NCBI GenBank assembly: GCA_025936825.1
Contig: JAICSO010000009.1
Location: 142,370-206,369, forward strand
Direction of reading: 5' to 3'
Length of the DNA: 64,000 nt
From: Terriglobales bacterium
GTDB taxonomy: Bacteria; Acidobacteriota; Terriglobia; Terriglobales; Acidobacteriaceae
A model generated the notes under the pieces. It was not told the DNA's origin, ran no database searches, and saw only the letters and a list, made by a program, of their open reading frames with translations. Every line of letters starts with the position of its first letter. Position 1 is the stretch's first letter. The translations under genes were made by a program, and so were the position numbers. This document shows positions 47,411 to 56,506 of this stretch, one piece after another.

Positions 47411-48466
47411 TTACAAATGCCCGAAGTGCGCAAGCAGTAGGTAAACGCACAAAACCGTAAGGGCCGGGCCGCCCCAAATCATCAGACTCGACTTCCAGCC
47501 GAGAGACGCCACTATGTCTCGCTGGCTGCGCCACGAAATAAGGAAGGTCGGTTCGTGGCTGCCCTTCATTAACACCACAGGCGGATGGAGGTCGAATGAG
47601 CCCACTTGCTGTGCAGAGACCTGCGCCTTCGTCATGGCGGTTGAGATCGTCGCCACGCCTGGCGCAGCTGCAGCACCTGAGGAGAGAGCAACATCCCAGG
47701 CCGCAGGGTTCGTGATACCCGCTTTCGACAGCGCCGCCGCAATCTTCTGCTGTTGCGTCATAGCCGTCGTTGGCGTGGGTACGGGTGCTGAGGAAAGGCG
47801 GATGACTTCAGGTTCGGCTTGGTCCTCCGCGGGAATCGCCGCTTTGCCGTTGACGCGCTGTGCCCACGCTGGCGCGATGCTGGCGTCGAAACCAGGGTTC
47901 TGTGACAGAGTTCCAAGCACGAACAGGAAATTCTTGGGCTTGATGCAATGTTCCTCGACTTTAATTCGTTTGTCGGGATCCACGCCATGACGCGCCAAAA
48001 ATTCTTGCACTCCAACCGGCATCTCCGGTCCCGCAAAGAGGATGGAGCGGTGGTACTCCTCCTGAAAGTCGCAGTGCAGGTCCATGTCGGCGCCGCGCGG
48101 ATCAACCAAAACCTTGTCAGTGCTGTCGTCGACGTAAAAGGGAACGTGCAGGTTTTCTTCAGCTACCTTGACCCATTCGCTGTTCTTGCCGCGTTGCCGC
48201 CTTTCCCACACAGTGCTTTGGTAGTAGTAGCAGTCGACCCCTTTGAGCGGAGATCGCATGACATAAGGGCCAGTTGCGAGGCCACTGATCTCAACCAGTC
48301 CCATAGAGGCGCTGCGGATCTTTGAAGCCGGAGTATTCAGGATGAGCCGCTTGCGCTGAAGCAGGCGGAAGCCCCTGTAAAAGAAATAGAGTCCAGCGGC
48401 CAAGCCAATCACGGGCAAAATAAGAAAATGCTCGTCTGCAAAGGAAAAATTGGCGGAGGCAAGCAT
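47411..48466 (-). CDS. GIDE-domain (E3 ubiquitin ligase-like) membrane protein
   Basis: A 351-aa protein with the GIDE domain seen in bacterial relatives of mitochondrial E3 ligase MUL1: YFFYRGFRLLQRKRLILNTP near 30-50, ISGLATGPYVMRSPLKGVDC, and DFQEEYHRS near 130. Spans near residues 15-33 and 325-345 place the domain between two membrane segments, as in eukaryotic proteins, but no RING finger is present. Residues 235-290 form a helical region rich in alanine. The start ATG at 48466 is preferred to a GTG eight codons upstream. Pairing with LemA is found in other genomes too; function unknown. Confidence 0.78.
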   Translation of the reverse strand: MLASANFSFADEHFLILPVIGLAAGLYFFYRGFRLLQRKRLILNTPASKIRSASMGLVEISGLATGPYVMRSPLKGVDCYYYQSTVWERRQRGKNSEWVKVAEENLHVPFYVDDSTDKVLVDPRGADMDLHCDFQEEYHRSILFAGPEMPVGVQEFLARHGVDPDKRIKVEEHCIKPKNFLFVLGTLSQNPGFDASIAPAWAQRVNGKAAIPAEDQAEPEVIRLSSAPVPTPTTAMTQQQKIAAALSKAGITNPAAWDVALSSGAAAAPGVATISTAMTKAQVSAQQVGSFDLHPPVVLMKGSHEPTFLISWRSQRDIVASLGWKSSLMIWGGPALTVLCVYLLLAHFGHL

Positions 48467-48674
48467 AATCTTGCGGTCCACGAAGTACACTTCGAGGCCA
48501 GGATCAGGTTAGCGTCGAGTCAGGGAACGTCGCAGAAGAAACCGCAGAGACCGCTTACGAGGGTAATTAGCACGCAGCAATGACCTTGGTAATCGCAGTC
48601 ACCCGTCCTGCGTTGCCGCTGGGTAACCGCCCTGCCTAGAATCAGCATTGGACTACTCCGCTGTTGCTCATCCC

Positions 48675-51236
48675 ATGACTGATACCCCAAAACGGGCGGA
48701 CCGGCAGGAAATCGCAAGGCGCGTGGAGCGCGGCGAAAAGCTGCTGCAGAAGGGGAAGCCCGCGGAGGCGCTGGAGGAATTTCTCCAGACTCTAGCCCTG
48801 GATCCGGCAAACGATACCGTGCGCCAGATGGCAGCGGACTTGTGCCTGTCGTTGCAGCGCCTACCTGAGGCTGTCCGATTGCTAGGGGATCTTTTCGAGC
48901 GACAATTGGCCGCAGGCGATGCAATCCGCGCAAGTCTGACTTACAAAAAGTTGGCGCGGTTCGCGAATCCCAGCTTCGAGCAGAAGAAGCGCTTTGCAGA
49001 ATTGCTGGAAAAATCCAACCGCAAGCTGGCAATCGAGACCTATGAAAGCGTGCTGGAGGAGGTCTCAAAGCAGGGTCGCAAAGCTGAGGCCTTGCCGGTT
49101 TTGAAAAAGATCGTCGGGCTGGAGGGATCAGAACGGAACCTCACCCGCTTGGGCGACCTCGCTTCCGAAGTGGGAGACGGAAAACAGGCAGCGGCGTCGT
49201 TTTTACAGTTGGCACAACTCGCCGAAGGAGCTGGGAAAGATCCCAGCCAATGGTTTGAGCGCGCGTACTCAGAGGACGCAATGGACGAAACCATTGCGAT
49301 CGGCTACGCCCGCAGCTTGATGCAGCAGCAACAGGTCGGGGCCGCAATCTTCGTCCTTGATCCTTTGGCTGCAGCAGGAAGCACCTCGGCGGAGTTCCGC
49401 GATCTTTACGCACGAGCATTACTGAGCGCGAATCGATTAACGGAGGCTGCACCACTCGTTTGGCAGATCTTTGAGCAGAATCCTTCGCGTATCGAGCAGG
49501 TGCGTGATCTCATCGGCGCATTCCTGGATTCGCAACTCGACCGCGAAGCTGTGGTGTTGGCAGAGAAGTTAGAACACTTCCAGCGCCGTAAAGGGGAGCG
49601 TCGAGCCTTCCTGGCGATGATGCAAGATATCGTCGCGGGACATCGCGCCTCGGTCGAGATGCTGGAATTCTTGGCCGAACAATTTAATGCGGCAAACCGG
49701 GAAGCCGACTACTGCGCGACACTGCTGCGGCTTTTCGAGCTGTATTGCAAAGAAGGCAAGTTCGAAAAGGCCGGGGAGTCGCTGGACCGTGCGGTTGAAA
49801 TTGATCCTTACGAGAATGGTCATCAGAAGCGTTTGCAGGCCCTGAAGGGCAAGATCGACGAAAACCGATATCAGGTGATCTCCTCGCGTCTGGGGGGCTC
49901 AGCTCCTGCCGCTCCTGTCCGGAACCAAGTAGAAGAAGAAAAGTCGATTGGGTCGAGCACTCTGCAAGACCTGATGGTGCAGGCGGAAATTCTCGTTCAA
50001 TACGGAATGCGAAACAAGGCCCTCGAGCGCCTGCAGCGCATCCAGCAGCTATTTCCGCATGAGGAAGATCGCAATCCTGAGTTGCAGCAGTTGTACGCAA
50101 GCGCGGGTCTTACGCCGTCCTATGGAAGCGCACAGGCTGTTCCGGCAGCTCCTGTTGCGCCGCGTACGCCGGTTGAATCGGCAACTACAGCCGCTTCATT
50201 TGACAACGACATGAGCGGATTTACGCGAGTTTCAGAGATTACCAAGAAACTGAATCGCGAAAACAGTGCGGAAGGTGTGTTGAACACCATGGCCGTGGAA
50301 ATCGGTACGCAATGGGCCCTGGATCGTTGTGTGGCGGCCTTACGCAAGCCCGGTTTGACTGTCGGTGCAGTGAAGGAGTTCTCTGCCGCCGGCAGTCCTG
50401 CCAAGGCTGATGCTCTCGATAAGTTGATTTGCGGCATTCACGATGTGGTCGCTGCGCGTGGGAACCTGGTGTGCACGGATATTTTCTCCTCGGCTGAATT
50501 GAAGAGCGTCACGCAATCGGCCACGGCAATGGGGGCGAAGTCGTGTGTTGCACTGCCATTGGGCGAAGGCGGGGAACTCGGACTGTTGCTGCTTCTGAGC
50601 AACACGCCACGGAGCTGGTCCCCAAACGACGTCATCATCTTCAAGATGATTGCCGATCAGGCCGGAATCGCTCTGAATAACGCGGGACTCCGCCGGCTGG
50701 TGAAAAACCTCTCGGTGACAGATGAGAACTCTGGCCTTCTGAAACGCGCTTCGTATCTCGACTTGCTTCTTGGCGAAGTACGTCGCGCAAAGCAGCAGAA
50801 TGGTCCACTCTCAGTCATGCTGATGCGTTTTGGAGAACGCGCCGCGCTGGCCAAGGAGCAAGGCGAAGCGGCTGCAGAGAGTGTCATGCAGCGGCTTGGC
50901 CAGGTGGTAGCCGCGAACGTCCGACAGAACGATCTAGCATTTCGCTATTCCGCCAACGCGATTGCAATCGTCCTCGGCGAAACTGCTGAAAAGGAAGCTT
51001 TGCTGGTTTCCGAGAAAATGCGCCGTGTAATGGGATCCGCAGTTCCAGAGAAGCAGTTTGCCAGCCAGTTCAACGCTGGAGTGGCTGAAGCTGTGATGCG
51101 GTCAGAATTCGACGCCATCGACATCGTGACCGAACTCATTAACCGCGTTGAGCGCAGCCTGGAAAAGTCTGTCGTCGAAGGTCCCGGCAAGAGCGCCGCA
51201 GTGCAAGCGGCAATGTCTGCCGCAGCGGTCGCCTAA
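48675..51236 (+). CDS. TPR - GAF - degenerate GGDEF protein
   Basis: An 853-aa cytosolic protein. Residues about 15-390 hold TPR-type helical repeats (ALEEFLQTLALDPANDTV near 30-50). A GAF domain follows (FTRVSEITKKLNRENSAEGV, near 515-680). The last part has a GGDEF fold (near 680-830) in which the catalytic GGDEF is replaced by YSANAIAI, so it cannot make cyclic di-GMP. The product may be a c-di-GMP- or ligand-sensing scaffold. The ATG at 48675 is preferred; the frame from a TTG at 48648 has no support. No other signalling gene is adjacent. Confidence 0.8.
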   Translation: MTDTPKRADRQEIARRVERGEKLLQKGKPAEALEEFLQTLALDPANDTVRQMAADLCLSLQRLPEAVRLLGDLFERQLAAGDAIRASLTYKKLARFANPSFEQKKRFAELLEKSNRKLAIETYESVLEEVSKQGRKAEALPVLKKIVGLEGSERNLTRLGDLASEVGDGKQAAASFLQLAQLAEGAGKDPSQWFERAYSEDAMDETIAIGYARSLMQQQQVGAAIFVLDPLAAAGSTSAEFRDLYARALLSANRLTEAAPLVWQIFEQNPSRIEQVRDLIGAFLDSQLDREAVVLAEKLEHFQRRKGERRAFLAMMQDIVAGHRASVEMLEFLAEQFNAANREADYCATLLRLFELYCKEGKFEKAGESLDRAVEIDPYENGHQKRLQALKGKIDENRYQVISSRLGGSAPAAPVRNQVEEEKSIGSSTLQDLMVQAEILVQYGMRNKALERLQRIQQLFPHEEDRNPELQQLYASAGLTPSYGSAQAVPAAPVAPRTPVESATTAASFDNDMSGFTRVSEITKKLNRENSAEGVLNTMAVEIGTQWALDRCVAALRKPGLTVGAVKEFSAAGSPAKADALDKLICGIHDVVAARGNLVCTDIFSSAELKSVTQSATAMGAKSCVALPLGEGGELGLLLLLSNTPRSWSPNDVIIFKMIADQAGIALNNAGLRRLVKNLSVTDENSGLLKRASYLDLLLGEVRRAKQQNGPLSVMLMRFGERAALAKEQGEAAAESVMQRLGQVVAANVRQNDLAFRYSANAIAIVLGETAEKEALLVSEKMRRVMGSAVPEKQFASQFNAGVAEAVMRSEFDAIDIVTELINRVERSLEKSVVEGPGKSAAVQAAMSAAAVA

Positions 51237-51333
51237 CTTTCTGTCAGCCAGAAGTTCTTTCTATAACTCTCACAATTCTGCTGTTTTATGCATCTCACCT
51301 TAAGTAGCAAGCGAGTTCTTGGGGTGGGGCAGG

Positions 51334-51362
51334 TTGCCGAAAGAATCAGCAGCCTCTAAACT
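51334..51362 (+). promoter_or_regulatory. likely promoter for the surface lipoprotein gene
   Basis: TTGCCG (51334-51339) and TAAACT (51357-51362) are 17 bases apart, 43 bases before the ATG. A GGAAGGG ribosome site precedes the start. The match is moderate, at four of six consensus positions per box. Confidence 0.42.
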
Positions 51363-51404
51363 GAGAGTTTTCCAGAAGCAACTAATCTCTTTGCGGAAGG
51401 GTTC

Positions 51405-53969
51405 ATGCGTAGGTTGATTTCCGCCACATGGCTGATGTGTGCGCTCGTGGGCTGTGGGTTTCTCTTCTCGTGCAGCAGTCCTACTTCGACTACGGTAACG
51501 ACTTTTCCCGTGCCAGCATCTGTCTCGTTGTCGCCATCACCCAACGTGAGTCTCGAAGTCGGCAAGTTTGCGGCACTCACAGCGGCTGCACACAATTCGA
51601 CCGGCGCCAGCGTCACAGAAACCTTCACCTTTCAATCGAGTAATCCCAGCGTAGTCACCGTTGCCAACAACGGCATCGCCTGTGCCGGGGTTTGGGATTC
51701 CTTAACCACTCCGGTGGTTTGCACTCCCGGAAGCACCGGTACTGCCCAAGTGACGGCTGTCGCGAACGGGGTCACGAGCCCTCCAGTGACAGTCTATGTA
51801 CACCAGCACGTTACACGCGTTGTGATCCAACCCGTGCCGGGCCAACCCGCAACGCTTAGTCCTACATGCTTGACCAGGGATGCGAACCACTCGGGCCCGG
51901 AGAGCATGTTGTTTGAGGCTGTAGCATATGCCGGCACTTCTGGAACGAACGACATCACGCCGAGTGTCGGGCAGTTCACGTGGAGTTCCACGACCGCAGC
52001 CGGACAGACGTCGACTTCCTCGTCGGTCTCGTTGTCTTCGCCTGGCCCAAATGCCCCGCTGAACCAGGAAGTGGCAACCGCTGCCATGCCGGGTATTTCG
52101 TCCATATTTGCGAGCGTAGGTGGCGTTACATCGCAGCCGCTGCAGTTTACGACCTGCCTGGTGCAATCCATTGCTCTCGCGTTTGCCCCCGGTTCCTCGC
52201 TCGCGTTAACTACCGGGAGCAACACCGCCACGGTTAACGCCACCGTCACTGACAGCATTGGTATGGACGTCACGGGGATTCCGTTGACGTGGACATCGAG
52301 CTATCCGCATGCGGTTACGGCAACTGGGACGGCTGCGTCGAGCGTTTTTGGTGGAGTGGGAACGGTAACGGGAAGTATCGCCGGGCAAGCGTCGGTCACC
52401 GTTTCCTGTACTCCGCCATTGTGTAACGGTGGAGTCTCGCCATCAATGCCAATCTATCCGACGAGCGCACTCCCCTTTCAGGTTACAAGTTCGAGTGCAC
52501 CGCCTACACCGGCCGTTTTTGTTACGACCACCGGATGCGCGGCGACAACGCTCTCGTGTACGACCAGGGTCATTCCTTTAGGTGAGAGCAGCACTGGGCA
52601 CTTTACAGTGGGAGCTCCGGTAAATCTGCCCGTCACTCCCAATTCATTTGTTACTGGAAAGACGTCCGGCACTTCCTATCTTGGAGTTGATAGCACCGCC
52701 GCAGGATTCAGTAATCAGGGGCTGATGATTTTCAGCGGGTCATCAGTTTCTCAAGCCGGGCCTGTATTTGGCCGGGTGCTCGCGATTTCGCCAGATTCAA
52801 AGACCGTAATCCTGTCTGACACCATCGACTCACCGAGCCGAGTGAACATCTGCGTGAACTGCGCCAGCCTGCACACGATTGTTCCCATCTTCTTGTCGAA
52901 TGCGACCGCCGCCGCGTTTTCTCCAGATGGATTAAAGGCTTACATTGTCTCTGGTTCGAGCTGCCCTGGAACCGCGTCGACCGGGTGCCTTCTGGTTTAT
53001 TCGCAGCTGGACGCGCCGCAATTCATTCAACTTTCAGCGGTGCCGACGGATGCAGCATTCATTGGCAACGGCAGTGCGGGCTACATTGCGGAGAGCAGTC
53101 AGACGACATTTCTGCCGACCTGCGGTCCAAGTATTTCGGGATCTCTCGGCAACGTGAGCTTGGCAGCCCAGTATTTGCGTCCTTTGCCCGATGGGATGTC
53201 GCTGGTGGCGCTAACCCCGCCTGTAGTTCAAACCATGACTGCAAACATCACGGGGCCGCAAAACGTGCCGCAGAATGCTTCCGGGTGCCTTGCGCCAAGA
53301 GGAGTGCTTAATCTGACAAATACGCCTGGGCCTTCGTCCAACCTGGGAACCGGACCGTTTGTACCCAGGCAGTTTTTCCTTTCGCGTGACGGTTCTGTGG
53401 CCTACATTCTGGCGCAGACCACGGGCGGTGGATCTTTCCCGTTCATAATTGCTTTTAACGTTCAAACTGGTGCATCTTCTCAGATTTCCTTGTCGGGTGG
53501 TGCTGTCCCGCTGAGCGCGGGTATCAGCCCGGGCGGAGATCAGTTGCTGGTGGGAGCCGATGACGGGCAGGTGCACGTGATTGAAACCGCCACCGGCCTC
53601 GATACACAGCAGGTACAGTTGACGTTCGCGAACAACACAAGCCTGTGTATTGGGCCGGGTAACCCCGCTACGCAGGTGGCAGTAGCTTCACTTGACGTTT
53701 CCGCGGCGCAGCAGGTCGGCACCAGTACGGTCTATACCTATAGCGTCTCGAACGGCACCACGCCGCAGGTTGGTCAATCGTTGGTGTTAACAGGAATGAC
53801 GGATACGAACAACAACGGGACCTTCACGATTACGGCAGTGAACCCGACGAGCTCGAGCGCCGGGACTATTACCGTGGTGAATCCGGCTGGCGTGACTGCG
53901 AGTGGTCAGGCGGGAAGCGGAACAGTCCCGCTGACCTGCAATCCGGATTTGGTGGTCGTGGCGCCGTAA
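51405..53969 (+). CDS. large surface lipoprotein with Ig-like and beta-propeller regions
   Basis: An 854-aa exported protein. The signal peptide (MRRLISATWLMCALVGCG) is followed by a lipobox-like cysteine near residue 23 (LFSC). The first 300 residues carry repeated Ig-like BID_2-type domains (TFQSSNPSVVTVANNGIAC; later TSSYPHAVTATGTA). The second half has propeller-like repeats (SPDSKTVILSDTI; AAFSPDGLKAYIV) and a late TGMTDTNNNGTFTITAV domain near 805-830. Such proteins are common and poorly defined in Acidobacteria; adhesion or matrix binding is inferred. The composition is very Ser/Thr-rich, without signs of transfer. Confidence 0.8.
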   Translation: MRRLISATWLMCALVGCGFLFSCSSPTSTTVTTFPVPASVSLSPSPNVSLEVGKFAALTAAAHNSTGASVTETFTFQSSNPSVVTVANNGIACAGVWDSLTTPVVCTPGSTGTAQVTAVANGVTSPPVTVYVHQHVTRVVIQPVPGQPATLSPTCLTRDANHSGPESMLFEAVAYAGTSGTNDITPSVGQFTWSSTTAAGQTSTSSSVSLSSPGPNAPLNQEVATAAMPGISSIFASVGGVTSQPLQFTTCLVQSIALAFAPGSSLALTTGSNTATVNATVTDSIGMDVTGIPLTWTSSYPHAVTATGTAASSVFGGVGTVTGSIAGQASVTVSCTPPLCNGGVSPSMPIYPTSALPFQVTSSSAPPTPAVFVTTTGCAATTLSCTTRVIPLGESSTGHFTVGAPVNLPVTPNSFVTGKTSGTSYLGVDSTAAGFSNQGLMIFSGSSVSQAGPVFGRVLAISPDSKTVILSDTIDSPSRVNICVNCASLHTIVPIFLSNATAAAFSPDGLKAYIVSGSSCPGTASTGCLLVYSQLDAPQFIQLSAVPTDAAFIGNGSAGYIAESSQTTFLPTCGPSISGSLGNVSLAAQYLRPLPDGMSLVALTPPVVQTMTANITGPQNVPQNASGCLAPRGVLNLTNTPGPSSNLGTGPFVPRQFFLSRDGSVAYILAQTTGGGSFPFIIAFNVQTGASSQISLSGGAVPLSAGISPGGDQLLVGADDGQVHVIETATGLDTQQVQLTFANNTSLCIGPGNPATQVAVASLDVSAAQQVGTSTVYTYSVSNGTTPQVGQSLVLTGMTDTNNNGTFTITAVNPTSSSAGTITVVNPAGVTASGQAGSGTVPLTCNPDLVVVAP

Positions 53970-54022
53970 TTAACGGCAGAAAACCTTCACGGCTGGAAAG
54001 CCGTTCGGATGAATTTGGGTGG

Positions 54023-54079
54023 CGCAGCGCTTCAGCGCTGCGAAAAAGGCCCACTTCTCATGGCGGCTTTAGCCGCTGA
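54023..54079. repeat. two REP-like palindromes
   Basis: cgcagcgc-ttca-gcgctgcg (54023-54042) and gcggct-tt-agccgc (54063-54076), between the surface lipoprotein and nusB genes. They are convergent-gene stem-loops of the same style as others near 58 kb; the first could act as a weak terminator for both genes. Confidence 0.6.
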
Positions 54080-54091
54080 GGTGCGCCGACC

Positions 54092-54526
54092 TTAACGCGC
54101 CGGCTTCGCCGATTCTCGGTTTTCTACTTCTTTTCCTACGCTGTCGAGAACGCCATTGATGAACTGCGCCGATTCCGGTGCGGAAAACTTCCGCGCGATC
54201 TCGATGGCTTCGTTGATCACGACTGCGCGCGGGGTCTTGGGAAATCCGATAAATTCAGCAACTGCGGCTCGGAGGATGTTGCGATCCACGGCCGCCATGC
54301 GGTCCATGCGCCAGTTCTCGGCGTGAGATTGGATGAGCTTGTTGATCTCTTCCGAGTGATCCTGCGCCACGCGAAAGATATCTTCTGCGAATCCCTGAAC
54401 GTCGGGTTCGACGTCTCCACGCCCTTTCCAGAACGTCTTGCGCACTTGCTCAGCCGCCTGCTCGCCCAGGTCAGCCTGGAAGAGCATCTGCAGTGCAAGT
54501 TCGCGGGATTTGCGTCGGGTGCCCAT
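54092..54526 (-). CDS. nusB: transcription antitermination factor NusB
   Basis: A 144-aa NusB. It has the N-terminal basic segment MGTRRKSRELALQML, the DRNILRAAVAEF block near residue 82 and VVINEAIEIARKFS near 103. NusB pairs with NusE (S10) in rRNA antitermination. Length is usual. Its stop is at the end of the palindrome region and its start is just before a heptamer array, which separates it from ribH. Confidence 0.94.
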   Translation of the reverse strand: MGTRRKSRELALQMLFQADLGEQAAEQVRKTFWKGRGDVEPDVQGFAEDIFRVAQDHSEEINKLIQSHAENWRMDRMAAVDRNILRAAVAEFIGFPKTPRAVVINEAIEIARKFSAPESAQFINGVLDSVGKEVENRESAKPAR

Positions 54527-54530
54527 GGGA

Positions 54531-54805
54531 GTCGTCAGCCATCAGCCTCCAGCCGTCAGTTTACAGCACATAGCCGCAGGCAAATGGGAGAGCATCAAGA
54601 CCTTCGCTTTTTCGAGAAAGTATTGCGGGTGTTGATCCCGGAGTTCTTCTTGCTTTTCCTGACGGTTGATGGCTGATGGCTGATGGCTGCGTTCCGCGCG
54701 ACGTCCGACGTGCGAGGTGCGACCGTTTTGGTTTTGCGTGTGCCGACGACCGACGCCGAACGACCAACAACGGTTTTCCTGACGGGTGACCGCTAACGGC
54801 TGATG
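54531..54805. repeat. long block of heptamer arrays with several inverted arms
   Basis: Fills most of the gap between nusB and ribH. The nusB side reads gtcgtca, gccatca, gcctcca, gccgtca; the other side reads gatggct three times in a row (54668-54688). An 11-base perfect inverted repeat (agccatcagcc at 54537-54547, ggctgatggct at 54671-54681) links them. A second run reads gtccgac, gtgcgag, gtgcgac, then gtgccga, cgaccga, cgccgaa, cgaccaa. The last words match those inside der. Confidence 0.75.
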
Positions 54806-55350
54806 GTCTTCTTCAAATTCGCCATCTCAATTGCGGCCAGCGCGGCTTCGAATCCCTTATTGCCCATCTTCAGTCCGGCGCGATCGATTGCCTGTTCCAG
54901 CGTGTCGCAGGTGAGAACGCCGAATGCATGGGGCACTCCTGTTTCCTGCGCGGACTGGCCAATTCCACGCGTGACTTCATTAACGATCACGTCGTAGTGC
55001 GCGGTATCTCCTCGGAGCAGGCAGCCGAGGCAGATGATGGCGTCGTACTTGCCGGTTTCGGCGAGCGTGCGCGCCGCGGAGGGAATCTCGAAGGAACCGG
55101 GGACACGGATGATATTGATGTCCTGATCTTTCGCGCCCGACCGAAGCAGTCCATCGTAGGCGCTGCGCAGTAGGCGATCGGTGATGAATTCATTGAAACG
55201 TGCGACGACGATGCCGAAGTGGAGCCCTGAGGCATCGAGCTTTCCCGCATGCGTCTTCAGCCGAATTTTGGCTTCGGTGTTTTTCTCTGTATCTCTGTGG
55301 CTCTGTGGTGAAATCGGTTTGGTCCTAGCACTCAGGGGAGTGTGGAGCAA
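54793..55350 (-). CDS. ribH: 6,7-dimethyl-8-ribityllumazine synthase
   Basis: A RibH of about 185 aa that joins the pyrimidine and butanone substrates in riboflavin synthesis. The core begins LDASGLHFGIVVARFN near residue 40; IRVPGSFEIPSAA, CLGCLLRGDTAHYDVI and GVLTCDTLEQAIDRA are all present. The N-terminal 35 residues before the core include SPQSHRDTEKNTEA, encoded by a repeat array, and the only in-frame start is a TTG (55350), so the true start is uncertain. A non-ATG start nearer the core (for example CTG or ATT near 55250) is possible. Confidence 0.9.
   Translation of the reverse strand: MLHTPLSARTKPISPQSHRDTEKNTEAKIRLKTHAGKLDASGLHFGIVVARFNEFITDRLLRSAYDGLLRSGAKDQDINIIRVPGSFEIPSAARTLAETGKYDAIICLGCLLRGDTAHYDVIVNEVTRGIGQSAQETGVPHAFGVLTCDTLEQAIDRAGLKMGNKGFEAALAAIEMANLKKTISR
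55279..55312. repeat. octamer repeat under the ribH N-terminus
   Basis: On the minus strand cacagagc, cacagaga, tacagaga. Related DNA is found in the der linker (cacggagg, ccagaggg, gccacaga). Its translation gives SHRDTEKNT, which probably is not part of mature RibH. Confidence 0.6.
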
Positions 55351-55360
55351 TGATAAATGG

Positions 55361-55390
55361 AAATCCGCGAAAATCCGCGTTGATCCCCGG
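55361..55390. repeat. decamer array (aaatccgcg type), copy 1
   Basis: aaatccgcga, aaatccgcgt, tgatccccgg in steps of ten. It belongs to a family with consensus CGCGGATNNA also at 56.3, 57.1, 58.1 and 59.9 kb. It lies upstream of ribH. Confidence 0.65.
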
Positions 55391-55449
55391 AGATATCCCT
55401 CGCTACGCTCGGGATGACGGCGCGAGGCTCAGACGCCTCGCAAACACCG

Positions 55450-56232
55450 TCACTTCCCTTTGAATTGCGCTGGACGCTTTTCCAGGAACGCCGTCGTTCC
55501 TTCCTTTTTATCTTCTGACGAGCAGGCCACGCTGAAGAGCACCGCTTCCAGATAGAGCGCTTCCGGCAGAGTCATTTCCAAGCCCTTGTTGATAGCTTCG
55601 AGCGAGTACTGCACCGCGAGCGGCGCATTGGCGATGATCTTCTGCGCGATGGCTTCAGCGCGGGGGATCAACTCAGCGGGCGAAGTAACTTCATTCACCA
55701 AGCCGATGCGGTACGCCTCTTGGGCGGTGATCATTTCGCCCGTGAGGACCATCTGCATCGCGCGGCCTTTGCCGACGAGCCGCGGCAAGCGCTGCGTGCC
55801 GCCGTAGCCGGGAATTATTCCGAGCTTCACTTCCGGCTGGCCGATTTTGGCATTATCGCTGGCAAGGCGCATGGTGCAGGCCATCGCAATTTCGCATCCG
55901 CCGCCAAGCGTGAATCCATTAAGGCAGGCGATCACCGGCTTGCCGAGGTTCTCGATGAGGTTGAGCACGCTCTGGCCCCGATGGGTGTACTCCTTGCCTG
56001 AGACGGCAGTGTGCGCGGCTAGTTCGTTGATATCGGCTCCGGCGATGAATGCCTTTTCGCCCGCGCCAGTCAGAATGACCACGCGCACGCCGGCGTCGTT
56101 CTTGATGTCGTGAAACGCCGCGCGCAGTTCGTCCATGGTGGCCATGTTCAGCGCGTTGAGCACCTTGGGCCGGTTGACAGTGACGTAGGCGATTGAGTTC
56201 TTCTTTTCGAAGAGAATGTTTTCGTAGCTCAT
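55450..56232 (-). CDS. enoyl-CoA hydratase / crotonase
   Basis: A 260-aa crotonase-fold enzyme that adds water to a 2-enoyl-CoA, likely crotonyl-CoA. The two catalytic glutamates fit GGGCEIAMAC near residue 112 and GQPEVKLGIIPGYGG near 132-146. The oxyanion-loop region is AFIAGADINELA near 62. The length is that of short-chain crotonases. With the 3-hydroxybutyryl-CoA dehydrogenase 0.9 kb upstream on the same strand it would run the crotonyl/acetoacetyl-CoA steps of butanoate metabolism or beta-oxidation. Confidence 0.9.
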   Translation of the reverse strand: MSYENILFEKKNSIAYVTVNRPKVLNALNMATMDELRAAFHDIKNDAGVRVVILTGAGEKAFIAGADINELAAHTAVSGKEYTHRGQSVLNLIENLGKPVIACLNGFTLGGGCEIAMACTMRLASDNAKIGQPEVKLGIIPGYGGTQRLPRLVGKGRAMQMVLTGEMITAQEAYRIGLVNEVTSPAELIPRAEAIAQKIIANAPLAVQYSLEAINKGLEMTLPEALYLEAVLFSVACSSEDKKEGTTAFLEKRPAQFKGK

Positions 56233-56247
56233 AAAGTTAATTCTTCT

Positions 56248-56280
56248 CCGCGGATCAACGCGGATTTACACGGATGAAGT
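56248..56280. repeat. decamer array, copy 2
   Basis: cgcggatcaa, cgcggattta, cacggatgaa in steps of ten, 16 bases upstream of the crotonase start. Flanked by ttcttctc, as copy 4 is. Confidence 0.7.
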
Positions 56281-56298
56281 ACCGCTTAGTTTACCTCT

Positions 56299-56358
56299 GT
56301 CATCCTGAGCAGAGTTGGATCATTCGCTTGTGAATGATCCTACGCAGTCGAAGGACCT
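56299..56358. repeat. ERIC-like palindromic element, copy A
   Basis: A block starting gtcatcctgagc and ending gaaggacct with a central near-palindrome gatcattcgc-ttg-tgaatgatc. The same element occurs as copies B-E. It is a 60-base family with both orientations present. Confidence 0.75.
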
Positions 56359-56383
56359 GCTTTTTGCCGGTGCCAAGGAAAGC

Positions 56384-56444
56384 AGATCCCTCGACTTCGT
56401 GGCTTGATTCGCAAGCGAATCATGCCGCTGCGCTCGGGATGACA
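56384..56444. repeat. ERIC-like palindromic element, copy B (reversed)
   Basis: Reads agatccctcgac, then central gattcgcaagcgaatc, then gctcgggatgac. It is the reverse complement of copy A with several substitutions, 25 bases away, so A and B face each other. Confidence 0.75.
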
Positions 56445-56506
56445 AATGGAAGAGATTCCAGTTCGGCACGGCTGAAGCCTTGCCCCGATACGAACCACCT
56501 TGCACG

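Noticed and set aside
54531..54805. CRISPR array
   Set aside because: Units are 7-10 bases without spacers and no cas genes are present.
55279..55312. RibH N-terminal domain
   Set aside because: The sequence is repeat-derived and not in known lumazine synthases.
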